Part shown: piece after piece, positions 1-6,785 of the stretch
Layout: every line of letters begins with the position of its first letter
Numbering within the stretch: the stretch's first letter is position 1
NCBI GenBank assembly: GCA_031288675.1
Contig: JAITQY010000063.1
Span: 1 to 17,031 of the forward strand
Source of the DNA: Oscillospiraceae bacterium
GTDB taxonomy: Bacteria > Bacillota > Clostridia > Oscillospirales > Oscillospiraceae
Length of the DNA stretch: 17,031 nucleotides
Reading direction: 5' to 3'
The notes under the pieces: generated by a model
Databases searched by the model: none
What the model saw: the letters and a program-made list of their open reading frames with translations, nothing else
What the model was told of the DNA's origin: nothing
Position numbers and translations under genes: made by a program

Positions 1-1956
1 AGACCGTCGGAACGGCTTAACTTCATTCTTTTAGTGATATTCACTATCGCCGCCGCGCTGTACGGCGCGCTGTGGCTGGCTTTAGGGTTTGCCGGAGTAC
101 TGATTATACTCGGTCTGTATACCTCCGCGTACAAAATGACGCGGCGCAAACGGGAGCTTCGCGGCATCGGCAACACTCTTTACGGCGCTGAAGAAGCGGG
201 CGCAAACGCGCTTAGCGTCCTGCCTATGCCGGCAGCGGTGTTCTCCCTGTCGGACGGCAATTTCAGCTGGTCGAACGAGCAATTCCGCTCCCTCGTAGAC
301 GCGCGGGAACACATCTTCGATACGCTGCTCTCCGATTACCTGCCGGGATTTGATTACAAGTGGCTTATTGACCAAAAGAATGAAGCTCCGGAGCTTTACG
401 CCATAGGTAAACGTAAGTTCCGCATACGCGGAAGCGTCACCAACAGTTCCGGCGGCTTCTCTCCTCAGTGGGGGATAATTTACTTTGAAGACGTTACGGA
501 ACTCTCCGACATACGCTATGAGTATGAGGTCTCTCGGCTTGCCGCTATGATTGTCACCTTAGACAACTACGACGAACTTTTCAAAGGCGCAAGCGAAGTC
601 GAAAAGTCCGCTTTACTCGCGGAGTTTGAGGCAAAAGTAAATCTATGGATAAAGCGCACTAATGCGTTCGTAACGCGTTTGGAGCGCGGAAAATACGCCT
701 GCCTGTTTGAGGTTCGCTGGTTAGACAGCCTTATCAACGACCATTTTTCTATATTGGAAAGCATTAAGGAACTCAAGGGTCCCGGCGGAATCAACAGCAC
801 CGTTAGCGTCGGTATCGGAAAAAACGGATCAAATCCGCTCGAAACTTTCAACTTTGCCGCGCTGTCTATCGAGATGGCTCTCTCACGCGGCGGAGACCAG
901 GCGGTCATCAAGGACGCTCTGACATTCTCATTCTACGGCGGTAAGGGTCAGACGGCGGAACGCAACACAAAGGTTAAAAGCCGCGTTGTCGCAAACGCTC
1001 TCAGCGAGCTTATCCGCGACGCCTCCCGCGTTATAGTAATGGGACATAAGTACGCTGATTTCGACTGTCTCGGCGCGGCGTCCGGAATCGCCGCTCTTGC
1101 GCGCAAACTCCAGCGACCAGTTTCTATAGTCATTAACGCCGATACGTCCCTTGCCAAAACGGCTATCAGGCACCTCAAGTCACTGCCGGAGTACGACGGA
1201 GTATTCATTACGCCGCAGGACGCGATTCTCGTAGCGGACAACCGCACGCTGCTGATTATCGCGGACACCTACAACCCTCAGCGCGTCGAGAGCGAAGCGT
1301 TGTTGGAATCCTGCACACGCGTCGTCGTTATCGACCACCACAGGCGCGGCGCGGACTATATCAGCGAGGCGGCTCTGTCTTTCCACGAACCGTTTGCGTC
1401 CAGCGCTTCGGAGCTTGTCGTTGACCTCTTGCAATACCTTACCGAACCGCGCGACGTGCTGAAAGCCGAAGCGGAGGCTCTGCTCGGCGGTATCGTGCTT
1501 GACACCAAGAACTTCACTTTCCTTACCGGAAGCCGGACATTTGAAGCTGCGGCTTTTCTGCGCCGCGCCGGAGCCGACACGGTGGAGGTTCGCAAAATGT
1601 TCCGTCTCAGCTTCGATATGTCGGCTAAAAAGTCCGAAATCATTCGCGGTGCGGAAATTTTCCGCACAGGCTACGCTATCGCGGAAATGACTGCGGCAGG
1701 TAACCGCGTGGTCGCGGGAAGCGCCGCCGACGACCTTCTGAATGTTGCCGACATACGCGCTTCTTTCGTCATATATACAATCAAAGATGATACTTGTATC
1801 TCCGCGCGCTCAAACGGAGACGTCAACGTACAGCTTATAATGGAGGCGCTCGGCGGCGGCGGTACGGCTCAGTCCGCCGCCGTACAGACAAATCAAAAAA
1901 CTCCCGCGGAGCTTCGCGCGGAGCTTATTGACGTACTGGAGAAAGCAGAGAAATGA
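1..1956 (+). CDS. gdpP: GdpP-type c-di-AMP phosphodiesterase, 5' end missing
   Basis: Membrane-anchored DHH/DHHA1 phosphodiesterase that in known members hydrolyses cyclic di-AMP to pApA. The frame is open to the left edge, so the true start lies outside; residue numbers here count from the GTG at 34. Residues 1-30 are hydrophobic membrane segments. About 60-155 is PAS-like, and 165-300 is a degenerate GGDEF domain ending in the family-typical SRGGDQAV. The DHH domain keeps the expected metal ligands: MGHKYADFD (H337, D342, D344), IAD (D411), DHH (434-436) and VLD (D490). The DHHA1 part is about 560-635. Its usual GGGH motif reads GGGGTAQSAA (607-616), with Thr where His is expected. The visible part is close to the usual length (about 650), so only a few residues are missing. 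The stop overlaps the next start (ATGA), which suggests translational coupling. Family assignment is secure. Confidence 0.93.
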   Translation, partial: RPSERLNFILLVIFTIAAALYGALWLALGFAGVLIILGLYTSAYKMTRRKRELRGIGNTLYGAEEAGANALSVLPMPAAVFSLSDGNFSWSNEQFRSLVDAREHIFDTLLSDYLPGFDYKWLIDQKNEAPELYAIGKRKFRIRGSVTNSSGGFSPQWGIIYFEDVTELSDIRYEYEVSRLAAMIVTLDNYDELFKGASEVEKSALLAEFEAKVNLWIKRTNAFVTRLERGKYACLFEVRWLDSLINDHFSILESIKELKGPGGINSTVSVGIGKNGSNPLETFNFAALSIEMALSRGGDQAVIKDALTFSFYGGKGQTAERNTKVKSRVVANALSELIRDASRVIVMGHKYADFDCLGAASGIAALARKLQRPVSIVINADTSLAKTAIRHLKSLPEYDGVFITPQDAILVADNRTLLIIADTYNPQRVESEALLESCTRVVVIDHHRRGADYISEAALSFHEPFASSASELVVDLLQYLTEPRDVLKAEAEALLGGIVLDTKNFTFLTGSRTFEAAAFLRRAGADTVEVRKMFRLSFDMSAKKSEIIRGAEIFRTGYAIAEMTAAGNRVVAGSAADDLLNVADIRASFVIYTIKDDTCISARSNGDVNVQLIMEALGGGGTAQSAAVQTNQKTPAELRAELIDVLEKAEK

Positions 1957-2897
1957 AAGAAACTAATAAAACTCCTGTCCTCTATATCGTTATCCCATGT
2001 TATAACGAAAGCGAGGTTATCGGCGAAACTGCCGCGTGTACGCTTGCGGTGCTTACCGGACTTCTCGCGTCGGAGCGCGTCTCTCCTCTAAGCCGTATCC
2101 TCTTCGTTGACGACGGTTCACGCGATGATACTTGGGCAAAGATACGCGCGCTGCACGCCGGCGACCGCCGCTTCTCAGGGCTTAAACTTAGCCGAAACCG
2201 CGGACACCAGACAGCTTTGCTTGCCGGGCTTATCGACGGCGCGAAAAACGCCGGCGTTACAGTCTCTATGGATGCGGACTTACAGGATGACCCTGCCGCT
2301 ATACTCGAAATGCTGGGCAAATATGAGGACGGCGCGGAAATCGTCTACGGCGTTCGCGCGGAGCGCCGGACGGACTCCGCTTTCAAACGCGTTACCGCGG
2401 AGCTTTACTACAAGTTCCTTCAAAAACTCGGCGGCGAGGTCGTATACAACCACGCGGATTACCGCCTGCTTGGTCGGCGTGCTCTCGACGCGCTTGCGCA
2501 ATACAAAGAAAGCAGCCTTTTTCTGCGCGGCATTATCCCTATGCTCGGTTACAAAGCCGAAATAGTATATTACGACCGTGCGGAGCGCTTCGCGGGTGAG
2601 AGCAAATATCCGCTGAAGAAAATGATAGCGTTCGCCGCAGACGGCATTACTTCGCTTTCCGCTAAACCGCTGAAACTTATCGGACTGGTCGGCGCGGTTT
2701 TGCTTATCGCCGGTCTGATTGCGATGACGGCGGCGCTCATCTCCGGAAACGCGTTAACCGCGCTGATTTGTACGGTTTGGGCGTGTTCCGGACTTATCCT
2801 CAGCGCGTTAGGAATAGTAGGCGCATATGTCGGGAAGATGTATCTCGAAACAAAGCGGCGTCCCCGCTTCTTTGTTGAAACCCTGTTAGACGACTAA
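1953..2897 (+). CDS. GT2 family glycosyltransferase, polyprenol-phosphate (DPM1/GtrB) type
   Basis: Family 2 glycosyltransferase of 314 residues. The GT-A catalytic domain (about 8-235) shows VIPCYNES (13-20), VDDGSRDDTW (52-61), LSRNRGHQTALLAG (79-92) and the metal-binding SMDADLQDDP (105-114), followed by FLRG and a KYPLKKM segment around 218-224 before the membrane. Two transmembrane helices follow (about 242-264 and 267-293) with a basic cytoplasmic tail. This architecture is known for enzymes that load a sugar (glucose, mannose or aminoarabinose type) from a nucleotide donor onto undecaprenyl phosphate at the inner face of the membrane. The sugar cannot be read from sequence. The ATG overlaps the gdpP stop by 4 bases, so the two are probably co-translated. 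No flippase or GtrC-like partner is in view. Confidence 0.88.
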   Translation: MKETNKTPVLYIVIPCYNESEVIGETAACTLAVLTGLLASERVSPLSRILFVDDGSRDDTWAKIRALHAGDRRFSGLKLSRNRGHQTALLAGLIDGAKNAGVTVSMDADLQDDPAAILEMLGKYEDGAEIVYGVRAERRTDSAFKRVTAELYYKFLQKLGGEVVYNHADYRLLGRRALDALAQYKESSLFLRGIIPMLGYKAEIVYYDRAERFAGESKYPLKKMIAFAADGITSLSAKPLKLIGLVGAVLLIAGLIAMTAALISGNALTALICTVWACSGLILSALGIVGAYVGKMYLETKRRPRFFVETLLDD

Positions 2898-2936
2898 CAA
2901 AACCCCTCGCCGCGTTTTCCGTCCGCTAATTTGCCC

Positions 2937-2965
2937 TTGATTTTTTCGCGCGGTTATGTTACAAT
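2937..2965 (+). promoter_or_regulatory. Sigma-A-type promoter for nadA-ymdB
   Basis: TTGATT (2937-2942), 17-base spacer, TACAAT (2960-2965). The expected transcript start is near 2972, giving a leader of about 80 bases before nadA. The sequence GTTAGTAAC, with inverted GTTA/TAAC arms, sits at 2975-2983, around the expected start, and could be an operator. I saw no recognisable NiaR box. Confidence 0.65.
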
Positions 2966-3051
2966 GCAACGGCAGTTAGTAACGCGTCATTGTACGCAAT
3001 CTTGCGTTCCGCTCCATAATTACACCCAACTACTAACCTGAGGTTTCCAAT

Positions 3052-3969
3052 ATGAACAACTTAACAGAACAGATTCGCGCGCTCGCCAAACAGAAAAACG
3101 CTCTTATCCTCGCGCACTACTACCAGTCGTTAGACGTTCAGGCTTGCGCCGATAAGGTCGGCGACAGCTTCGCGCTTGCCAAGTACGCCAAAGACACCGG
3201 CGCGGAGATTATTATCCTCTGCGGCGTCCGCTTTATGGCGGAGAGCGCGAAGATACTCAGCCCGAACAAAACCGTATATCTCCCCGCGCCGCTTGCAGGC
3301 TGCCCTATGGCTGATATGGTAACGCCGGACGACGTTCTCCTGCTCCGCGCGGAGCATCCTGACGCCGCTGTCGTATGCTACGTAAACAGTTCAGCTGCGG
3401 TCAAGGCGGTCAGCGACGTATGCTGTACATCCAGCTCTGCGGTAAAGATTGTGAACAAAACTCCGGGCAAAAATATCATCTTTGTTCCTGACCAAAATCT
3501 TGGCGGTTATGTCGCGGAACAGTGTCCGGACAAAAATATTATTCTCTTTACCGGCTTTTGCCCCACGCACCACAAAATCAGCGAACAAGATATTCTTGAC
3601 GCTAAAGCCGCCCATCCGGACGCTGTCGCGCTTGTCCATCCGGAGTGCCGCACCGAAGTCCGCAAACACGCTGACTATCTCGGTTCCACCGCCGGTATAA
3701 TCAACCGCGCTAAGGAACTTTTCGCCGTCGGGACGCGCTCCTTCCTTATCGGTACTGAAATCGGCGTTCTGGAAATTCTTCAGCGTGATTTGCCTGACGC
3801 GGAGGTATACTCCATCGGCAGTACTTTCACTTGCCCGAATATGAAGAAAACTACGCCGGAGGACATTCTTGCCTGTCTTAACGGCGAGCGCGGCGAACTT
3901 ACCCTTGACGAAAACGAAAGCCGTATGGCGCGTTTGACGCTCGAAAAAATGGTGGAACTCGGTGGTTAA
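3052..3969 (+). CDS. nadA: Quinolinate synthase A
   Basis: Condenses iminoaspartate with dihydroxyacetone phosphate to quinolinate in de novo NAD synthesis, using a [4Fe-4S] cluster. At 305 residues it is a full-length short-form NadA. The three expected cluster cysteines are present: C84 in AGCPMAD, C170 in GFCPTHH and C261 in TCPNMKK. Other hallmarks are LAHYYQ (20-25), VGDSFALAKYA (36-46), CYVNSSAAVKA (109-119), VPDQNLG (145-151), HPECR (196-200) and FLIGTEIG (231-238). The ATG follows a GAGG ribosome binding site at 3040-3043. nadB and nadC, the usual partners, are not in this window, so the substrate must be supplied from elsewhere or from outside the window. The 3' end overlaps the next gene by 8 bases. 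Very confident. Confidence 0.97.
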   Translation: MNNLTEQIRALAKQKNALILAHYYQSLDVQACADKVGDSFALAKYAKDTGAEIIILCGVRFMAESAKILSPNKTVYLPAPLAGCPMADMVTPDDVLLLRAEHPDAAVVCYVNSSAAVKAVSDVCCTSSSAVKIVNKTPGKNIIFVPDQNLGGYVAEQCPDKNIILFTGFCPTHHKISEQDILDAKAAHPDAVALVHPECRTEVRKHADYLGSTAGIINRAKELFAVGTRSFLIGTEIGVLEILQRDLPDAEVYSIGSTFTCPNMKKTTPEDILACLNGERGELTLDENESRMARLTLEKMVELGG

Positions 3970-4729
3970 CATTCTTGCAATCGGGGACGTCGTAGGCGAA
4001 AACGGTTTGAATTACCTCTCCCGAACTCTGCGTTCCCTGCAACGGGAGTACAACGCCGATTTCACCGTCGTCAACGGAGAGAACGCACGCGGTCGCGGAT
4101 TGCTTCCTCCGGACGCGGAAGAGATTTTCAGCGCCGGAGCTGACGTAATCACTCTCGGCAATCACGCCTACAGCAAACGTGAAATCTGCAATTATCTTGA
4201 CGAAACCCGTAACATCATCCGTCCGGCTAACTTCGCCGCCGCCGCGCCGGGCGTTGGGGAATGTATCGCCGAAGCTCCTTTCGGTTCTGTCAGAGTTATC
4301 TGCCTTATCGGACGCAAGGATTTGGATTACGCCCCGGAAAACCCGTTTACGACCGCTGACCGTCTGCTTGCTAAATCGTCCGCAGCGGTAACGCTTATAG
4401 ACTTCCACGCGGAAGCTACTTCAGAGAAGAAGGCGCTTGGCTGGTATCTGGACGGCAAGGTCAGCGCGTTGTGGGGTACACACACGCACGTTCAGACCTC
4501 TGATGCCCGTGTTCTGCCCGGCGGAACTGGTTACATCACCGATCTTGGTATGACGGGACCCTCTGACAGCGTCATCGGAATGGACGTTCAGCAGTCGGTA
4601 AATATGTTTCTTGGGCTTCCGAAAGACCATTACCGCGCGGCGTCCGGCGTTTGTGTGATTGAGGGCGCGGTCTTTTCCGTTGACGAACGCTCCGGCAAAT
4701 GTTCCTCCGTACAGGCATTTCGGAAATAG
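3962..4729 (+). CDS. ymdB: YmdB-like metallophosphoesterase (TIGR00282 family)
   Basis: Dinuclear metal phosphodiesterase of 255 residues. Bacillus YmdB hydrolyses 2',3'-cyclic nucleotides and influences the biofilm versus motility decision. Metal and catalytic positions are all visible: GD (D9), NGEN (38-41), GNH (N67, H68), FHAEATSEK (H149) and GTHTHVQT (H174, H176). GMTGPSDSVIGMD near 196-208 is a family signature. The start is GTG and lies inside the end of nadA (8-base overlap), which implies coupled translation; the N-terminal VNILAIGDVVG aligns with the usual family start, so this GTG is well supported. The role in this organism is inferred from the family only. No terminator is seen downstream. 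Confidence 0.93.
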   Translation: MVNILAIGDVVGENGLNYLSRTLRSLQREYNADFTVVNGENARGRGLLPPDAEEIFSAGADVITLGNHAYSKREICNYLDETRNIIRPANFAAAAPGVGECIAEAPFGSVRVICLIGRKDLDYAPENPFTTADRLLAKSSAAVTLIDFHAEATSEKKALGWYLDGKVSALWGTHTHVQTSDARVLPGGTGYITDLGMTGPSDSVIGMDVQQSVNMFLGLPKDHYRAASGVCVIEGAVFSVDERSGKCSSVQAFRK

Positions 4730-4752
4730 ATATGTAAATTATAGACGCGAGC

Positions 4753-4802
4753 AATACTTACGTAATTTATGTATTGACAACGCATAACCTTTATATTATA
4801 AT
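4753..4802 (+). promoter_or_regulatory. Perfect-consensus promoter with candidate HicB operator
   Basis: TTGACA (4774-4779), 17-base spacer, TATAAT (4797-4802): an exact sigma-A consensus. An inverted repeat AATAC (4753-4757) / GTATT (4771-4775) overlaps the -35, and an 8-base palindrome TTACGTAA lies between the arms (4758-4765). HicB proteins with a C-terminal DNA-binding domain are known to repress their own operons, so this is a plausible operator; that role is inferred. Confidence 0.75.
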
Positions 4803-4828
4803 GATTATTTCATATTAAGGAGACTTAT

Positions 4829-5011
4829 ATGACGCGGCGCGAGGTTGATAAAAAACTAAAGGACGCCGGCTGGATTATCGAACACGGCTCCAAACACGAT
4901 AAAGCATATCACCCGTCCAACCCGGGAAATGTTGTAACATTGCCTCGGCACCGTGATGATATTCCGATTGGTACACTGAAACAAATACTTACTAAAGCAG
5001 GCTTGAAATAG
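4829..5011 (+). CDS. hicA: HicA mRNA interferase toxin
   Basis: Small toxin of 60 residues with the double-stranded-RNA-binding-like HicA fold; family members cleave mRNA and tmRNA when freed from HicB. It shows the N-terminal helix (TRREVDKKLKDAGW), then GSKHDK with the predicted catalytic His23, a TLPRHRDD strand region and the C-terminal GTLKQILTKAGL helix typical of the family. The HGSKHDK arrangement resembles E. coli HicA more than the common GSHH form. The ATG follows a clear AAGGAG site (4817-4822). The antitoxin gene starts 11 bases downstream, so the two form one operon behind the consensus promoter. Length matches the family. Confidence 0.92.
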   Translation: MTRREVDKKLKDAGWIIEHGSKHDKAYHPSNPGNVVTLPRHRDDIPIGTLKQILTKAGLK

Positions 5012-5022
5012 GAGGTCATTTT

Positions 5023-5412
5023 ATGAAATACGTATACACGGCTGTTTTTTCTCCCTGTGAGGGACAGTTTTCTGTAAGCTTTCCTGATTTGCCCGGATGT
5101 CTTACTTGCGGAGACACGCTACTTGAAGCTCTTGAAATGGCACAGGACGCTTCAGAAATGTGGCTTGCACATTACGAAGATCACGGATTAAAGATTCCGG
5201 AATCCACCAACAAGTGGAATCCGGCAGAGTATCCCGCAGGCAGTTTTACAAACTTAGTTTACGCTGATACTTTCCAGTACCGCAAGGCTAACGATACAAG
5301 AGCTGTAAAACGAACTGTAAGCTTGCCTAAATGGATGGACGAGCGCGTTTCCGAAGAAGGACTTAGTTTATCCCGTGTTCTGCAGGACGCTCTCTCCCAA
5401 AGATTAAACTAA
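5023..5412 (+). CDS. hicB: HicB antitoxin
   Basis: Antitoxin of 129 residues paired with hicA. Residues 1-50 form the partial RNase-H-like HicB fold (MKYVYTAVFSPCEGQFSVSF, PDLPGCLTCGDTLLEALEMAQDA), which in known complexes masks the toxin's active site. The C-terminal part (about 94-129: KRTVSLPKWMDERVSEEGLSLSRVLQDAL) looks like a ribbon-helix-helix DNA-binding domain, expected to autoregulate the operon with HicA as co-repressor. The start follows an AGGAGG site (5011-5016) right after hicA. Codon use is similar to the chromosome and unlike the AT-rich genes that follow. No strong terminator is seen, so some read-through into the next gene is possible. Confidence 0.92.
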   Translation: MKYVYTAVFSPCEGQFSVSFPDLPGCLTCGDTLLEALEMAQDASEMWLAHYEDHGLKIPESTNKWNPAEYPAGSFTNLVYADTFQYRKANDTRAVKRTVSLPKWMDERVSEEGLSLSRVLQDALSQRLN

Positions 5413-5476
5413 ACTTTAATTATAGTTGGAGCGAAAAATATTAAAAAGCATAAAAAAGCGAGGCAATATAAAAAAC

Positions 5477-6028
5477 ATGGAAAATTTCTTTTTGGAAGAA
5501 TTGTATGACCCTGAATATTATCATGAAATCGAAGGTTTCGATTCGAGAGTCGCTATTCTAAAATTTAATGATTTAAGCAATACAATTAGTGAAGCCTTAA
5601 TTTCCATAATGTATTCCGATATAAATGACTTTGATGAAGTGAAAAATAATATCAACAAATACATAGTGTTACGGCATAGAATCAGACACGCAATTATTGA
5701 TTTGAACAACTGCTTTGATTTGTTATTGCAAGCCCTCTGGTTCTTTTATAGAATATGGGAATATTACAATTCGACAGGCAGTTTAAGAACAAGCAATTTA
5801 AATAATGGTAAAAACTACATCATTCGCAACTCTGATTGTTGGGTTGAAAAGGCTGAGGAAAAATGTAATTATAAAAGACTGCTAGAATTCTTAAAAGCAA
5901 GTAGCGACCCCGATTTATTATCGTTTGCAAATAAACTTAAAACTTTTTATGATTCATTTGTTTATAATAATTCTAAAAAATTCACTATAAGAACATTAGC
6001 AAATAATATGAAGCATAAAGAGCCTTGA
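5477..6028 (+). CDS. HEPN-like domain protein, possibly the 5' half of a split gene
   Basis: No confident full-length match. The protein is almost all helix. A conserved-looking amphipathic segment RHRIRHAIIDLNNCFDLLLQALW lies near residues 60-82, and the C-terminus holds IRTLANNMKH. An Arg followed by Asn-x-x-Lys-His is characteristic of several HEPN families (for example the Cthe_2314 group), which include RNases of toxin-antitoxin and defence systems. Here the spacing is R-x7-H, longer than the classic Rx4-6H. I start at ATG 5477 (183 residues); an in-frame TTG at 5426 would add 17 basic residues but has no better ribosome site. The gene is strikingly AT-rich compared with its surroundings, a sign of transfer. 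It ends four residues after the KH, and the next frame continues immediately, suggesting a frameshift. HEPN assignment is tentative. Confidence 0.55.
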   Translation: MENFFLEELYDPEYYHEIEGFDSRVAILKFNDLSNTISEALISIMYSDINDFDEVKNNINKYIVLRHRIRHAIIDLNNCFDLLLQALWFFYRIWEYYNSTGSLRTSNLNNGKNYIIRNSDCWVEKAEEKCNYKRLLEFLKASSDPDLLSFANKLKTFYDSFVYNNSKKFTIRTLANNMKHKEP

Positions 6029-6453
6029 AAATCAAGGAGTTGTATGAAGAATATAACTTTACATTAAATATCAATGGTAAAGTTTTATCCCCAAAAGAAA
6101 TGGGTTTAGGTGTTGAAAGGGACGTTACATTTTGTTCCGCTGACGACACAGAAAATGAACTCGGAAAAATAAAAATTAAGTATAGCGATGATATGTATGT
6201 TGATATAAAATATGCTACCGGCGAAGAATTTAGAGCCGTTGACTACATTGATAAAGCTGAGTATTATCCGTTCTTTGACATATATAACGAGGTTGTAGAT
6301 TATTATAACGAATTTCAAAATCTCTGTAAATCTATTTATTTTGCTATTAAAAAACATTTACGTTGTTCTCCAATATTAAAAATTGACAGAAAATCGACAT
6401 CAAGTTTTAATATTGATGAATTTTTTAAGCCAAATAAAGGCAATGCAGAATAG
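6025..6453 (+). CDS. Unknown AT-rich ORF, likely the out-of-frame continuation of the HEPN-like gene
   Basis: Open frame of 142 codons overlapping the previous stop by four bases (TTGA). I do not recognise it. It has a strand-rich first half (FTLNINGKVL, DVTFCSA, GKIKIKYSDDMYVDIKYATGEEFRAVDYI) and then a helix (YNEVVDYYNEFQNLCKSIYFAIKKH). It lacks a convincing start: the only early candidate is TTG at 6025 without a properly spaced ribosome site, and the first in-frame ATG is at 6100. AT-rich composition is the same as the upstream ORF. HEPN proteins often continue past the KH motif with a strand-rich part and a final helix, so the simplest reading is one ancestral gene broken by a single-base indel. 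Two coupled genes remain possible. Confidence 0.45.
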   Translation: MKIKELYEEYNFTLNINGKVLSPKEMGLGVERDVTFCSADDTENELGKIKIKYSDDMYVDIKYATGEEFRAVDYIDKAEYYPFFDIYNEVVDYYNEFQNLCKSIYFAIKKHLRCSPILKIDRKSTSSFNIDEFFKPNKGNAE

Positions 6454-6489
6454 CGAAACTTATACCACAAAAACAAGGGAGTCTTTTAT

Positions 6490-6681
6490 ATGACAACATA
6501 TATTCCAACATATTCTGAGACGATGTGGCTTTTTTACATAGCGATAGCTATGCTGGCTTTGTTAGTATTAGCTCTGATCACGTTTTCTTTTCATCTGCTT
6601 AAATCCAAGAAGAACGCTATGATTGACGACAAAAAGGAGCAGGCTTTTCTTGATAACGACACGCTTAGATTAGTTCGCTAG
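6490..6681 (+). CDS. Small single-pass membrane protein of unknown function
   Basis: Protein of 63 residues with a ribosome site (AGGGAG, 6476-6481) about 8 bases before ATG. It has one long hydrophobic helix (about 13-36, WLFYIAIAMLALLVLALITFSF) followed by a basic stretch LLKSKKNA and a charged tail, predicting an N-out/C-in topology. I do not recognise a family. It stands alone between the AT-rich HEPN-like ORFs and the DUF3048 gene. A small GGGC-AAA-GCCC hairpin follows the stop (6690-6700), but without a T tract it is not a convincing terminator. Reality of the gene is supported by the ribosome site and membrane topology only. Confidence 0.6.
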   Translation: MTTYIPTYSETMWLFYIAIAMLALLVLALITFSFHLLKSKKNAMIDDKKEQAFLDNDTLRLVR

Positions 6682-6740
6682 GAGCAGAAGGGCAAAGCCC
6701 AGTCAAAAGATAATTCAAATCATACATAACATTGCGCGGC

Positions 6741-6750
6741 GAGTATACTC
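6741..6750. promoter_or_regulatory. 10-base perfect palindrome upstream of the DUF3048 gene
   Basis: GAGTATACTC reads the same on both strands and sits in the otherwise featureless 104-base gap before the lipoprotein gene. An operator is one possible reading. No consensus promoter could be assigned next to it with good spacing. Confidence 0.3.
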
Positions 6751-6785
6751 AAATAACATATTATTGCTAAAAGGATGATAAGAAC

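Noticed and set aside
3391..3972. Minus-strand ORF (193 codons) inside nadA
   Set aside because: Antisense shadow of a gene with all NadA motifs.
6019..6028. Programmed ribosomal frameshift between the two AT-rich ORFs
   Set aside because: No slippery heptamer or downstream stem at the junction; an indel is simpler.
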